Notes: generated by a model from the letters alone, not told the origin. DNA of 64,000 bases from Candidatus Nitrotoga sp. MKT (GCA_003402345.1 QFXH01000006.1:1-64000); one strand, 5' to 3'. Counted from the stretch's first letter, positions 26,730 through 36,265 are shown. Numbers and translations: made by a program.

Positions 26730-27248
26730 TCAGAGCGCATAGGTGATCTCTTTCTCTGATATGACAACTTTGCCCCTTGATTGTAACTGCTGAATCAAAA
26801 CGATGAGCTCAGCTTCAGATAAGCCCTTAGGGAAGAGCGAAGCGATAGTGCTCGTGAGAGTCTTAAGAGTACGTGGTTTCGAATTACCGCGCTGTTTTAA
26901 ATTAGCTACAACCAGCGCAAGCTGATCTTCCTTCGACTTTGCGGCGGCTGGCGCTTTGGGTGTGAGTTTCGGTTGTGCTACAGCTTTGATAGAACCAGTC
27001 CCGTTAGGGCACTTGAACTGCCCCTTCTGATTGAGAACGACCTGAAATTTTTCCTTGAGAGACATGCTGCCTAGTAGTGCATTGACCGATTTGCAGCAAG
27101 CAACGCAGTTTTCGTCGTTGTTGCTCCCGCCATTGGCGCTAGCGAGCAGATGTTCAACGCTGGCCTCAGCTTTCGGTAAAGGTTGTCTGCAAAAGAAACA
27201 TAGGCTTCCTTGGGCAAACATCAGGCGATCAAGTGGTTTGGTTGGCAT
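26730..27248 (-). CDS. HNH-endonuclease-like protein
   Basis: 172 residues. The first 70 carry an HNH/zinc-finger arrangement: LCFFCRQPLP (Cys-x2-Cys), ASVEHLLASANGGSNNDEN (the His-containing core) and CVACCKSVNALLG (second Cys pair and Asn). The rest is a Pro/Ala/Lys-rich linker and a basic helical tail (KPRTLKTLTSTIASLFPKG). Such stand-alone HNH proteins may be homing, phage-derived or defence nucleases; no partner gene is next to it. It is the only minus-strand gene between the dioxygenase and glmS. Confidence 0.7.
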   Translation of the reverse strand: MPTKPLDRLMFAQGSLCFFCRQPLPKAEASVEHLLASANGGSNNDENCVACCKSVNALLGSMSLKEKFQVVLNQKGQFKCPNGTGSIKAVAQPKLTPKAPAAAKSKEDQLALVVANLKQRGNSKPRTLKTLTSTIASLFPKGLSEAELIVLIQQLQSRGKVVISEKEITYAL

Positions 27249-27422
27249 AAGACTCTAACATTTGACGTTTTAACATTAACAGATAGATTAGACCTATCGG
27301 TATGTTCATAAATTACTGAAGCAACTTATGATCTTCAGGTGATATGACGCCTTTAGAGGCGCGGGGCGGTTTATTTTGAGTTAAAGTGCTTTAAATTCTA
27401 CTAATGTTATTGAGGTGTTTTC

Positions 27423-27854
27423 ATGAAAGTTGCCCGTTATTTTTGCATGGTTGTTTGGGCCTTGGTTTGCCAGCCAACTGCATTCGCTCTTGAGACGTCC
27501 GCTGCTGTGCAAGCATCGGTTATATTGAAGGCCGATACGAGTTGGGACGGTAAACCAATTATTTATCCTGAGGGCAGACCTGAAATTACTGGCATGATTA
27601 TAGAAATTGCGCCTGGTGGTGAAACAGGCTGGCATTCACATCCAGTTTCATCATTTGGCCTAGTGCTTGAGGGTGAGCTGGAAGTTCAACTAAAAAGCGG
27701 TGCATTGAAACGGCTAAAAGCAGGCGAGGCGCTGGCGGAGGTAATTAATACCCCTCACAATGGCCGTAATCTTGGTTCGGTTCCTGTGAAGCTAGTGGTT
27801 TTTTATGCTGGGGCTGTTGGTCAAAAATTAACGGTTAAAGAGCGCGCTGAATAA
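27423..27854 (+). CDS. Secreted cupin-domain protein
   Basis: 143 residues with a cleavable signal peptide (about 1-22, ending AFA-LET) and one cupin barrel: PGGETGWHSHPVSSFGLVLEGE holds the metal-binding His and Glu ligands, and NTPHNGRNLGSVPVKLVVFY gives the second motif with its His. Periplasmic single-domain cupins of this type have no fixed function. It follows a promoter-like AT-rich gap and is not coupled to a neighbour. Confidence 0.82.
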   Translation: MKVARYFCMVVWALVCQPTAFALETSAAVQASVILKADTSWDGKPIIYPEGRPEITGMIIEIAPGGETGWHSHPVSSFGLVLEGELEVQLKSGALKRLKAGEALAEVINTPHNGRNLGSVPVKLVVFYAGAVGQKLTVKERAE

Positions 27855-28184
27855 TATTATTGTTACCAATTAATTGGTCAGACTCGCTCGATAATCAACT
27901 CCAGACACCTGAGATACACCCTATATCGGTACTTTATAAGGCAAGGTCATTTCATGGTGTGCGCCTTCTGCTTTATCCTGCCTGGCCATCCGTAGCATGT
28001 GATTTATTTGCGGTAACTTGGGCGCATCAAACCGATAACTGCCGTGTGTGTCCTGATCCTATTGTTTTTCTGGAAGTATTGCGGAATCAGAATATAAGTA
28101 AAAATGTTAGCTTGATTATATTAGGATTCCTAATTATAATGAGGATGGTTATCGTGTTTAAACTAGGTCATAAGGAGAAAAAAG
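27855..28184 (+). other. Gap with a 14-bp palindrome and a strong promoter
   Basis: A 110-codon frame crosses this region, but it has no family features and ends inside the start of the next gene, so I do not call it. The stretch holds the perfect palindrome ACCAATTAATTGGT (27865-27878) and the promoter at 28112-28140. Confidence 0.55.
28112..28140 (+). promoter_or_regulatory. Promoter with operator palindrome, mini-thioredoxin genes
   Basis: TTGATT (28112-28117), a 17-base spacer and a perfect TATAAT (28135-28140). The spacer contains a perfect 7-1-7 inverted repeat, ATTAGGA-T-TCCTAAT (28120-28134), filling the space between the two hexamers. That is the expected place for a repressor or a MerR-like activator. 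The bound regulator is unknown. Confidence 0.7.
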
Positions 28185-28418
28185 ATGGGTAAATCAGTTT
28201 TTTATCATGCGGGTTGTCCTGTTTGTGTCAGTGCTGAGCATGACATTATCAATTTGGTCGGTGCCGATAACGTGGAAATTGTCCATTTAAGTAAGGATAT
28301 GTCGAGGTTTGACGAGGCGGAAAAAGCAGGTGTGAAGTCTGTTCCGGCGTTAGTAACGCCAAGCGGAAAGGTGCTGCACATCAATTTCGGTGCATCAATG
28401 GCTGATGTCAAAGGTTAA
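28185..28418 (+). CDS. Mini-thioredoxin-like protein, CPVC motif
   Basis: 77-residue thioredoxin-fold protein, shorter than thioredoxin. It starts SVFYHAGCPVCVSAEHDI with the redox pair C11/C14, and the conserved cis-Pro lies in KSVPALVTPSG. No signal peptide, so it acts in the cytoplasm. AAGGAG precedes the ATG at 28185. It is followed by a paralogue, and both are transcribed from the palindrome-containing promoter. The partner protein is unknown; redox or sulfur transfer is likely. Confidence 0.75.
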   Translation: MGKSVFYHAGCPVCVSAEHDIINLVGADNVEIVHLSKDMSRFDEAEKAGVKSVPALVTPSGKVLHINFGASMADVKG

Positions 28419-28478
28419 ACCTCAAGGAATCCAGAATTTCTTTTGGCTTCCTTGTTAATTTCTTAAGGAAATAAAATT

Positions 28479-28718
28479 ATGAAAAATTCGACGCTTTATC
28501 ACGATGGTTGCGATATATGTGCATTGGTTGGGCAAGAGGTTGTAAATTTAATTGGCTTAGCCAATTTAGATATTGTTCATGTTGGGTTAAATCCTTTAAA
28601 ACAAATTGAAGCGAAAGAAAAAGGGGTCAAAGCATTTCCAGCGTTGGTGCTGAACAATGGCAACATATTGCACTTCAATGTTGAAGAACATGAGGGAAGT
28701 GTGGACTATTTATTTTAA
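28479..28718 (+). CDS. Mini-thioredoxin-like protein, CDIC motif
   Basis: 79-residue paralogue of the preceding protein: STLYHDGCDICALVGQEV with C11/C14, cis-Pro in KAFPALVLNNG and a short acidic end. The dipeptide between the cysteines differs (Asp-Ile instead of Pro-Val), which usually changes redox potential and so suggests divided roles. AAGGA lies eight bases before the ATG. The 60-base gap between the two genes contains a CAAGGAA/TTCCTTG inverted repeat (about 28422-28456). Confidence 0.72.
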   Translation: MKNSTLYHDGCDICALVGQEVVNLIGLANLDIVHVGLNPLKQIEAKEKGVKAFPALVLNNGNILHFNVEEHEGSVDYLF

Positions 28719-28845
28719 GAAAATAAAATAGGGTGCCGAATCGTATAAAAAGCCATGAAATACTTAAACTTGGCAGGATTCATCGCGATTGATAGAGGTG
28801 CCTGAAGCTATAAACTGTTCGAGTTACGGCACAAGTCCCATTCTT

Positions 28846-28853
28846 GCTACAAT
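28846..28853 (+). promoter_or_regulatory. Extended -10 promoter candidate of glmS
   Basis: TG-C-TACAAT occurs about 30 bases before the glmS ATG. The same TGCTACAATT string lies upstream of rhlE. The -35 is poor (TTACGG at an 18-base spacing). Confidence 0.4.
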
Positions 28854-28883
28854 TAGCGCTTGCAATAAATAACGGAATTAATT

Positions 28884-30710
28884 ATGTGCGGAATAATTGG
28901 TGCAATAGCGCAGCGCAATGTCGTTTCTATACTGTTACAAGGGCTGCAACGCCTGGAATATCGGGGTTATGACTCAGCTGGATTGGTCGTTGTTGAGAAC
29001 AATGAATTACAACGCATCCGCAGCATCGGGCGTGTTGCGGAATTAACCACACGAAGTGCTGCTACCAGCGGCCATATTGGTATTGCCCATACGCGTTGGG
29101 CCACTCATGGTGTGCCCAGCGAACGTAACGCACACCCGCACTTGAGCGGCAATTTAATTGCCGTGGTGCATAACGGCATTATCGAAAACTACGAAGAGCT
29201 ACGCACACGCCTGACGGCGCAAGGTTTCGTATTTACATCCGACACTGACAGCGAAGTTATTGCGCATCTTATTAATAGCCACTATGCGCGCGGCAATAGT
29301 TTGCTGGTTGCAACTCAAGCGGCGCTTGCTGAGTTGGTGGGCGCTTACGCCATCGGTGTAGTGGCTGCGGACAATCCGGGCCAGCTAATTTGTGCGCGCA
29401 AGGGTAGCCCGTTGTTGTTGGGAGTGGGAGTGGGCGAGCATTTCATCGCATCGGATGTGTCAGCGCTGTTGCCGGTGACAAAAAACGTGGTGTATTTGGA
29501 AGAGGGCGACGTGGCCGAAGTAAGCTTGCACGGCTACCGGATTTTTGATGCCAAGGGCCAAGCGGTGGAACGTCCAGTACATGCCAGTAAACTGTCTAAC
29601 GCAAGCATGGAGCTGGGTGAATATCGTCATTACATGCAGAAGGAAATTCACGAGCAGCCGCAAGCGCTCGCGGATACGTTGGAAGGGGTATGTAATAGCC
29701 AATCTCTTATACCCGGCATTTTCGGTGCCGAGGCCGCCGCTGCGTTCGAACAGGTTGAAAGTATCCTCATTCTCGCCTGCGGCACCAGCCACCATGCGGG
29801 GCTAGTGGCGCGCTACTGGCTCGAAGAAATCGCCGGCATTCCATGTACCGTGGAAATCGCCAGCGAATATCGCTACCGCGTGAGCGTGCCCAATCCCAAG
29901 TCGCTAGTTGTGACCATTTCTCAATCGGGTGAAACCGCCGATACTCTGGCTGCACTTAATCACGCCAAGGCATCGGGTCACACGCACACTCTGTCCATCT
30001 GCAATGTGCCAGAAAGTGCACTGGTCAGGCTCTCCAAGCTACATTTTCTGACACGCGCGGGGCCAGAAGTTGGAGTCGCCTCAACCAAGGCATTTACTAC
30101 GCAATTAGCGGCTTTGTTCCTGCTTACGCTGGTTCTCGCCAAGTTGCGTGGAAGGTTGAGCGCAGAAAAAGAGCAGCGCCACTTGCATGCGTTGCGCCAT
30201 TTGCCCAGCGCGGTTCAATTGGTATTGAAACTCGAGCCTGACATTGCATTAATGGCCGAGCGTTTTGCCGACAAGCGCCATGCCCTGTTCCTTGGGCGCG
30301 GGCTGCACTATCCCATCGCATTGGAAGGGGCGCTTAAGCTTAAGGAAATATCTTACATTCACGCCGAAGCTTATCCTGCCGGTGAATTAAAGCACGGGCC
30401 GTTAGCCTTGGTGGACAAGGACATGCCGGTTATCGCCGTTGCCACTAACGACGCATTGCTGGAAAAGCTCAAATCCAACCTGCAAGAAGTCCGCGCACGG
30501 GGTGGAGAGCTGTATGTATTTGCCGACGCGGGTACGCGTTTTCATTCAAGCGAGGGCGTACATCTAATGCAAATGCCCGAGCATGCCGGATATTTAAGCC
30601 CTATTCTGCATACCATTGCACTGCAACTGCTGGCATATTACGTGGCATTGCAAAAGGGAACTGATGTTGATAAGCCGCGCAATCTGGCCAAATCTGTCAC
30701 TGTAGAGTGA
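28884..30710 (+). CDS. glmS: Glutamine-fructose-6-phosphate aminotransferase
   Basis: First step of UDP-GlcNAc synthesis for peptidoglycan and LPS. The N-terminal glutaminase domain begins MCGIIGA with nucleophile Cys2 and contains [18 protein letters not shown]. Two SIS isomerase domains follow ([17 protein letters not shown] and the loop [11 protein letters not shown]). The C-terminus ends NLAKSVTVE as in all GlmS. 608 residues, full length. No glmS ribozyme or small-RNA site is evident. Confidence 0.98.
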   Translation: MCGIIGAIAQRNVVSILLQGLQRLEYRGYDSAGLVVVENNELQRIRSIGRVAELTTRSAATSGHIGIAHTRWATHGVPSERNAHPHLSGNLIAVVHNGIIENYEELRTRLTAQGFVFTSDTDSEVIAHLINSHYARGNSLLVATQAALAELVGAYAIGVVAADNPGQLICARKGSPLLLGVGVGEHFIASDVSALLPVTKNVVYLEEGDVAEVSLHGYRIFDAKGQAVERPVHASKLSNASMELGEYRHYMQKEIHEQPQALADTLEGVCNSQSLIPGIFGAEAAAAFEQVESILILACGTSHHAGLVARYWLEEIAGIPCTVEIASEYRYRVSVPNPKSLVVTISQSGETADTLAALNHAKASGHTHTLSICNVPESALVRLSKLHFLTRAGPEVGVASTKAFTTQLAALFLLTLVLAKLRGRLSAEKEQRHLHALRHLPSAVQLVLKLEPDIALMAERFADKRHALFLGRGLHYPIALEGALKLKEISYIHAEAYPAGELKHGPLALVDKDMPVIAVATNDALLEKLKSNLQEVRARGGELYVFADAGTRFHSSEGVHLMQMPEHAGYLSPILHTIALQLLAYYVALQKGTDVDKPRNLAKSVTVE

Positions 30711-30767
30711 TGGGCCAGTGCGTTATGCTTATTTTACATCCGTCCATTATCATGGGGTTGTTCCAGA

Positions 30768-31550
30768 ATGGCGGTTATCTCTGTATTCAATCAGAAGGGA
30801 GGGGTGGGCAAAACCACCACCTGCCTTAATCTTGCCGCTGCGCTGGCCAGAGGGCAGCGGCATCCCATCGTTCTTGACCTCGATCCGCAAGGACATTTAA
30901 GTATGGCTTGTGGGCTGAAGGATGCCACTTTATCTGATGTAGGCATGACTGCTTTTTTTAGGATGAATACTCCGCTGGCCAAGCTTCTGCGTGATACTCC
31001 CGCGGGCTGGCAGATTGTCTCCTCTTCACCCGGACTGTCCAAGATTGATGCGCTTTATGGTAGCGATCCCAAGGCTGCCACTCTGTTGAAAAAAGGCCTG
31101 AGTGAAGATCTGGCACTCACCGGCGCGCCCATCCTGATTGACTGCTGCCCAATGTTGGGGGTACTTACGCTTAATGCTTTGCTTGCTTCAGATCGAGTAC
31201 TTATTCCGGTTTCGGCGGATTTCCTCTCATTGCAAGGCGTGCATCTTCTGGATTCGGCACTTAATGTACTTGAGGTTAAACTTAAACGTTTATTCGAGCG
31301 TCGCATCGTGGTGACTCGTTTTGATTCGCGGCGTAAACTTTCGTATGAAATTTTCGACAAACTCCGGGACCGTTACGGTTCATTGGTGTGCAATACGCGT
31401 ATTAGCGAAAATGTTGCGCTTGCAACCAGCCCCATGCATGGTAAAGATGTCTTCGCTCATGCCCCGCAAAGTCCTGGTGCGGCGGATTACAAGGCGTTAA
31501 CCGGAGAGTTGATTAATAGCGGGTTTTTTGAAGAAAGATTGGCAGTTTGA
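30768..31550 (+). CDS. Orphan ParA/Soj-family ATPase
   Basis: 260 residues. Deviant Walker A KGGVGKTT (10-17) with the signature Lys, LDLDPQGHLSMACGL as switch region and ILIDCCPMLGVLTLNALLAS as Walker B-like part. No parB gene or parS-like repeats are adjacent, so chromosome partition is not implied; stand-alone ParA proteins position large cellular complexes. It follows glmS by 57 bases and is convergent with pyrC. Confidence 0.88.
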   Translation: MAVISVFNQKGGVGKTTTCLNLAAALARGQRHPIVLDLDPQGHLSMACGLKDATLSDVGMTAFFRMNTPLAKLLRDTPAGWQIVSSSPGLSKIDALYGSDPKAATLLKKGLSEDLALTGAPILIDCCPMLGVLTLNALLASDRVLIPVSADFLSLQGVHLLDSALNVLEVKLKRLFERRIVVTRFDSRRKLSYEIFDKLRDRYGSLVCNTRISENVALATSPMHGKDVFAHAPQSPGAADYKALTGELINSGFFEERLAV

Positions 31551-31582
31551 TTTTCAACCAGGGCGGCTTCCGAGTCATATCA

Positions 31583-32614
31583 TCACCCCTCCAGCTTCCA
31601 CTTCACCATTTCATTTGCTCTTAAAGGCACTAATTGGTGTTCTCCAAACCCGACTGTTGCAGGCACCTGCCATTCCTGTTTACGCAAGGTAACACTCTGG
31701 GCGTTACGCGGCAGACGATAAAAATCAGCACCATAAAAACTGGCAAAGCCTTCTAATTTATCTAGCGCCTCGGCTTGCTCGAAAACTTCTGCATAGAGTT
31801 CGATGGCGGTGTGGGCGGTGTAAATGCCGGCGCAGCCGCAAGCGGACTCTTTGGTATGTTGTGCATGCGGGGCGCTGTCGGTGCCGAGGAAGAATTTTTT
31901 GTTGCCGCTGGTGGCCGCCGCAAGCAATGTTTCACGATGTGTTTCGCGCTTCAACACTGGCAGGCAGTAATAGTGCGGATGGATGCCGCCGATGAGCATG
32001 GCATTGCGGTTGTATAGCAGGTGGTGTGCGGTGATGGTGGCGGCGATATTATTGGGCGCGCTTTTCACAAACTCTGTGGCGTCTATCGTGCTGATATGTT
32101 CGAACACCACGCGCAAATCGGGCAGATCGCGCAGCAGCGGTTGCAGCACGCGGGCAATGAATACTGCCTCGCGGTCGAACATGTCTACCGCTGTATCGGT
32201 TACTTCGCCATGCATAAGCAGCGGCATACCACAACGCTGCATTTCTTCCAGAGCGGGATAGGTCTTGCGGATATCAGTGACGCCTGAATCGGAGTTGGTG
32301 GTGGCGCCTGCAGGATAATATTTAACTGCATGCACGATGCCGCTTTGTTTTGCTGTACGAATTTCTTTCGCTGTCGTGTTGTCGGTCAGATATAAAGTCA
32401 TCAACGGTTCGAAATGTGAACCCACAGGTAGCGCGGCGAGTATGCGTGCGCGGTAGGCTTGCGCCTGTTCGGTGGTTGTAATCGGTGGCCGGAGGTTGGG
32501 CATGATGATGGCGCGGGCGAATTGGCGCGCGGTGTCGGGCAGCACGGAGTGCATTAACGACCCATCGCGTAAGTGCAGGTGCCAGTCGTCGGGGCGGGTT
32601 AGTTTTAGTTCCAT
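31583..32614 (-). CDS. pyrC: Dihydroorotase (class II, PyrC)
   Basis: Cyclises carbamoyl aspartate in pyrimidine synthesis. Zn-binding [10 protein letters not shown] with H12 and H14, carbamylated Lys98 in [24 protein letters not shown] and DSAPH motifs, and C-terminal [11 protein letters not shown]. 343 residues, matching the E. coli-type enzyme of about 348. It is separate from any other pyrimidine gene and convergent to parA. Confidence 0.96.
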   Translation of the reverse strand: MELKLTRPDDWHLHLRDGSLMHSVLPDTARQFARAIIMPNLRPPITTTEQAQAYRARILAALPVGSHFEPLMTLYLTDNTTAKEIRTAKQSGIVHAVKYYPAGATTNSDSGVTDIRKTYPALEEMQRCGMPLLMHGEVTDTAVDMFDREAVFIARVLQPLLRDLPDLRVVFEHISTIDATEFVKSAPNNIAATITAHHLLYNRNAMLIGGIHPHYYCLPVLKRETHRETLLAAATSGNKKFFLGTDSAPHAQHTKESACGCAGIYTAHTAIELYAEVFEQAEALDKLEGFASFYGADFYRLPRNAQSVTLRKQEWQVPATVGFGEHQLVPLRANEMVKWKLEG

Positions 32615-32657
32615 GGCAGATATTTTATCCGAATGTCAAAATGAGGTGAGTTCTGGA

Positions 32658-33524
32658 TCAAGCTGAGGATTTGAGTGAAAGCGCGCGTTGGTATAGTTCG
32701 TTACGCCCTGCGCCAGTAATGCGCACTGCGAGCTGAACCGCCTGCTTGAGCGGTAATTCGTGCAACAGCGCGGCCAATACATGTTCAGTGTCTGCATCCA
32801 ACCCTTCCTGTTGCGCTACCGCGCCGGAAACCAGCAATACGAATTCGCCCCGTTGACGGTTAGTATCACCATTCAGCCAAACTAGCGCCTCTGCGAGGGA
32901 GCATTGATGAATGCTCTCGAAAAGCTTGGTGATTTCGCGCGCAAATACAATTTGCCGGTTACCGCCGAAAACGCTTTGCAGGTCGGTCACGCATTCCAGT
33001 ATGCGATGCGGGGCTTCGTAAAATATCAGGGTGTAGGGCAAGGCGATCAGCTCTTGTAACGCGCGGCAACGTGCAGCTGCTTTATTGGGCAGAAACCCAT
33101 AAAACAGGAAGTGCGGTGCGGGCAGGCCGGCGGCGGACAGGGCCGCTAATGCGGCGTTTGCTCCAGGAATAGGGATCACGCGGTAACCGGCGGCGCGCAC
33201 TTCAGCTACCAATATCGCACCGGGGTCGCTTATCGCCGGGGTGCCTGCATCGGATACCAGGGCAACCGACTGACCTCGGGCCAGCAGCGAGATCACTTTT
33301 TCTGCCGCCGCCCGTTCGTTGTGCTGGTGCAATGCCATTAACCTGTTTGCCGCAATGGAATAATGCATCAGTAGGTTCGCAGTATTACGCGTGTCTTCAG
33401 CGGCGATGGTATCCGCAGATATCAGCACATCTAACGCACGCAAACTGATATCCCGCAAATTCCCAATTGGGGTGGCAACCACATATAATGCGCACTCTAA
33501 TTTTTTTTTTTGTCCGCTATGCAC
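32658..33524 (-). CDS. rsmI: 16S rRNA (cytidine(1402)-2'-O)-methyltransferase
   Basis: Tetrapyrrole-methylase fold enzyme. YVVATPIGNLRDISLRAL at the start, AEDTRNTANLLMHY, ALVSDAGTPAISDPG and PIPGANAALAALSAAGLP are RsmI signatures. 288 residues. It is divergent from the lpoA remnant and yraN, the conserved proteobacterial arrangement. Confidence 0.95.
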   Translation of the reverse strand: MHSGQKKKLECALYVVATPIGNLRDISLRALDVLISADTIAAEDTRNTANLLMHYSIAANRLMALHQHNERAAAEKVISLLARGQSVALVSDAGTPAISDPGAILVAEVRAAGYRVIPIPGANAALAALSAAGLPAPHFLFYGFLPNKAAARCRALQELIALPYTLIFYEAPHRILECVTDLQSVFGGNRQIVFAREITKLFESIHQCSLAEALVWLNGDTNRQRGEFVLLVSGAVAQQEGLDADTEHVLAALLHELPLKQAVQLAVRITGAGRNELYQRALSLKSSA

Positions 33525-33751
33525 TGCACTTCCTCGTATTGTTGCTTATTAGCCGCCGTACTATACGTGAGCCTGGGAGGCTGTGCCACTCCCAAAAAAT
33601 GTCTCAGGTTTGGCCATCCCATTTTTGAAACGTGACAAGGATGATTTGTTCGCATGCCAACCCACCATTCAAGCCTGAAATGGAACGTTTTTATGCGCTC
33701 GCTGTCGATACCTTTCACTTGATGCATAAATCAGTGTCGCCGCAAATATGA
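33519..33751 (+). pseudogene. lpoA: Decayed lpoA-like gene (penicillin-binding protein activator)
   Basis: Between rsmI and yraN, where proteobacteria encode the lipoprotein LpoA, only two pieces remain. ATG at 33519 opens a 38-codon frame with a lipoprotein signal, LLAAVLYVSLGGCATP (lipobox LGGC), then stops at 33635. A second frame ends at 33751 with NPPFKPEMERFYALAVDTFH, which resembles the C-terminal helix of LpoA proteins (PE-xRLYALGIDA). Some 500 residues are missing. The last stop overlaps the yraN start (ATGA). Assignment rests on position and these two motifs. Confidence 0.6.
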
Positions 33752-34092
33752 GTACACGCGGGGCTCAGGCCGAACGGTTGGCGGCGCAATTTCTGCAGCG
33801 AAATGGTCTCAAGTTGCTGCAACGAAACTATAGTTGTCGTTATGGCGAAATTGACCTGATACTGCAAGATGGCGACACGCTGGTATTTGCCGAGGTACGT
33901 TTGCGCAGTCGTGGTGATTTTGGTGGTGCTGGGGCCAGCATTAATGCGGCGAAGCAAGCTCGACTGATACACACGGCTCAGCATTACCTCGCCACACTGA
34001 GCCGTACTCCACCTTGCCGTTTTGATGCGCTGTTATTTGATACGCTGGATAGCGTTCGATTGGAATGGATCAAGAATGCTTTTACCGCCTGA
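33748..34092 (+). CDS. yraN: YraN family (UPF0102) nuclease-like protein
   Basis: 114 residues of the UPF0102 family with a restriction-endonuclease-like fold. Features: RGAQAERLAAQFLQRNG at the start, NYSCRYGEIDLILQDGDTLVFAEVR carrying the putative active-site E-x-D...ExR, and FDALLFDT near the end. The usual neighbour diaA (SIS domain) that separates yraN from dolP in related bacteria is absent; only about 100 bases lie between. Confidence 0.9.
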   Translation: MSTRGAQAERLAAQFLQRNGLKLLQRNYSCRYGEIDLILQDGDTLVFAEVRLRSRGDFGGAGASINAAKQARLIHTAQHYLATLSRTPPCRFDALLFDTLDSVRLEWIKNAFTA

Positions 34093-34194
34093 TTTCGGGT
34101 AACATCCGCATTCATCGCAGCGGATTTTTGGCACTGGCAACTTTGAGCAGCAGAATCCGTCGACACTTCGACGACATATTAGTGAGAGGGGAAC

Positions 34195-34764
34195 ATGCGT
34201 TATTTAAATTACCTATTATTGGCTATCGTGCTAGGCGTAATGCAAGGGTGCTTTCCGATAGTTGCTGCGGGTGTCGGTGCGGGTGCGTTAATTTCATCAG
34301 ATCGCCGTACTGCCGGTATTATTCTCGAAGATCAAAACATCGAGAGCAAGGCACTCAATCAAATAAATGTCCAATATAAAGATACCGTGTATGTGAATAT
34401 CACCAGTTTTAATCGTCGTGTGCTCATTACTGGCCAAGTGCCTAATGAAAAAGCTAAAGCTGATATTGAAAAAATAGTTACAAGCTTGACGAATGTAAAG
34501 GCTGTAAATAACGAATTACAGATATCTTCCCTCACTGATCTATCGTGGCGTAGTAATGACGGCCTTATTACCAGCAACATTAAGTTACGCTTTCTTAATA
34601 ACAGTCGGGGATTCCAGCCTGAACATGTAAAAATAGTTACCGAAAATAGTTCGGTATTTCTGATGGGCTTGGTTTATCACAAGGAAGCTGAAGCCGCCGC
34701 TGACATCGCTAGCAGTTCGCGTGGCGTGGAGCGTGTAGTAAAGGTGTTTGAATACCTTGATTAA
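34195..34764 (+). CDS. dolP: Dual BON-domain lipoprotein (DolP/YraP)
   Basis: Outer-membrane lipoprotein that supports envelope integrity and BAM function. Signal with lipobox MQGC at residue 19. BON domain 1 is in VYVNITSFNRRVLITGQVPN, and BON domain 2 in VKIVTENSSVFLMGLVYHKE. 189 residues, as expected. AGAGGGG precedes the ATG. Position after yraN agrees with the identification. Confidence 0.9.
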   Translation: MRYLNYLLLAIVLGVMQGCFPIVAAGVGAGALISSDRRTAGIILEDQNIESKALNQINVQYKDTVYVNITSFNRRVLITGQVPNEKAKADIEKIVTSLTNVKAVNNELQISSLTDLSWRSNDGLITSNIKLRFLNNSRGFQPEHVKIVTENSSVFLMGLVYHKEAEAAADIASSSRGVERVVKVFEYLD

Positions 34765-34926
34765 GGGCCGCCCGCTAATCCGCTATGTTCTAAAGGTACA
34801 AGCAGAAAAAATTTATGAGCGACAGTTTTGTGCAAGAAAAGTTAAGGTGGCATGGAACACAATGGTCTATTGCTGCCCCCGCTTTTTATTATTACGCTGC
34901 TGAACAAAGTACGTGTGTTCATTTGA

Positions 34927-35328
34927 ATGACCATGCTTAACCCCACCGAAATTACCCTGCATCAACAATCGAAGCTGCTGGAAATCGCCTTCGATGACGG
35001 CTCACGCTACCGCTTACCTTATGAGTTTCTGCGCGTGCATTCGCCTTCTGCCGCAGTACGCGGACACGGCCCGAGCCAGGAGGTGCTGCAGGTCGGCAAG
35101 CAATATGTGAATGTAATTGACGTACAGTCCATAGGCAGCTACGCCATCAAGTTGACTTTCGATGATGGCCACAATACCGGCCTTTATTCTTGGGATTACT
35201 TGAATGAGCTTGGGAAATATCAGGATGGGTTGTGGCACGAATACTTAAGCAAATTAGCAGAGGCGGGAGAGAGCCGTGTTCCACATCATTCCGTAGATTT
35301 ACTCGATAAACCCGAGGAAATAAAATGA
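34927..35328 (+). CDS. DUF971 domain protein
   Basis: 133-residue protein equal to the small N-terminal domain of gamma-butyrobetaine hydroxylases. It shows [20 protein letters not shown], then [20 protein letters not shown]. In many proteobacteria it lies directly before ubiE; here the stop overlaps the ubiE ATG (ATGA). The ATG at 34933 is a possible alternative start. Its link to iron-sulfur or ubiquinone metabolism is inference. Confidence 0.88.
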   Translation: MTMLNPTEITLHQQSKLLEIAFDDGSRYRLPYEFLRVHSPSAAVRGHGPSQEVLQVGKQYVNVIDVQSIGSYAIKLTFDDGHNTGLYSWDYLNELGKYQDGLWHEYLSKLAEAGESRVPHHSVDLLDKPEEIK

Positions 35329-36059
35329 ACAAAACAACCCATTTCGGTTTTACGACTATCGCGGAAACAGAAAAAAGCGAGCGCGTAGCTAAAGTGTTCA
35401 CATCTGTCGCCAGCAAATATGATGTTATGAACGACCTCATGTCAGTTGGTTTGCACCGGCTATGGAAGCGCTTCGCCATTCAGATCAGCGGAGTGCGGGC
35501 GGGGGAGCGAGTGCTGGATGTGGCGGGTGGATCGGGCGACCTCTCCCGCCAGTTTGCCAAATGTGTCGGCAACAGCGGCCAAGTTTGGCTCACCGACATT
35601 AACAAAGCGATGTTGCGTGTCGGCCGTGACCGCTTGATTGATGATGGCCTAAATACACCAGTTGCACAGTGTGATGCGGAAAATTTGCCATTTCCGTCTA
35701 ATTATTTCAATTGTGTCAGCATTGCTTTCGGCCTGCGCAATGTGACTCACAAGGATGCTGCGCTACGTGAAATGCAGCGCGTGCTTAAGCCCGGTGGCCG
35801 CTTGCTGGTGCTGGAGTTTTCCAAAGTGTGGCAGCCGCTGGAGCCGCTGTATGATGCTTATTCGTTCAAATTGCTGCCAAAGTTGGGCGAGTTGATCGCC
35901 AAGGATGCAGACAGTTATCGCTACCTGGCGGAATCTATCCGCATGCACCCCTCACAGGAGGAGCTTAAGCGCATGATGGAAGAAGCTGGACTCTTTCGTG
36001 TTGAATATTTTAATCTTAATGCTGGAATTGTGGCCCTGCACAGGGGATATAAAATTTAA
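35325..36059 (+). CDS. ubiE: Ubiquinone/menaquinone methyltransferase UbiE
   Basis: C-methylation of the quinone ring with S-adenosylmethionine. SAM motif [38 protein letters not shown], and [13 protein letters not shown] are typical; the C-terminus ends [17 protein letters not shown]. 244 residues, full length. It is coupled to the DUF971 gene. Confidence 0.96.
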   Translation: MNKTTHFGFTTIAETEKSERVAKVFTSVASKYDVMNDLMSVGLHRLWKRFAIQISGVRAGERVLDVAGGSGDLSRQFAKCVGNSGQVWLTDINKAMLRVGRDRLIDDGLNTPVAQCDAENLPFPSNYFNCVSIAFGLRNVTHKDAALREMQRVLKPGGRLLVLEFSKVWQPLEPLYDAYSFKLLPKLGELIAKDADSYRYLAESIRMHPSQEELKRMMEEAGLFRVEYFNLNAGIVALHRGYKI

Positions 36060-36265
36060 CCAGAATGTTTCACAAACTTCTACAGTGCACTCTGAAATAC
36101 ACTCAATATTTAATTTGTCTCAGGAAGTTAGGATTTATATCCAAATATTTTAAGGATATAGCCAATCTGGTTTGCAAAATGAACCTTTGCGTTTTGCAGT
36201 GTACTAACGGTGTAGTGTTATACTTTACTCGCTTTTTTGTTGTTAACTATTAAATGAGGTAGCCC

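Noticed and set aside
27860-28192. 110-codon frame before the first mini-thioredoxin
   Set aside because: It runs through the promoter and Shine-Dalgarno of the next gene and shows no family pattern.
34815-34940. 41-codon frame between dolP and the DUF971 gene
   Set aside because: Overlaps the DUF971 start in another frame and has no Shine-Dalgarno.
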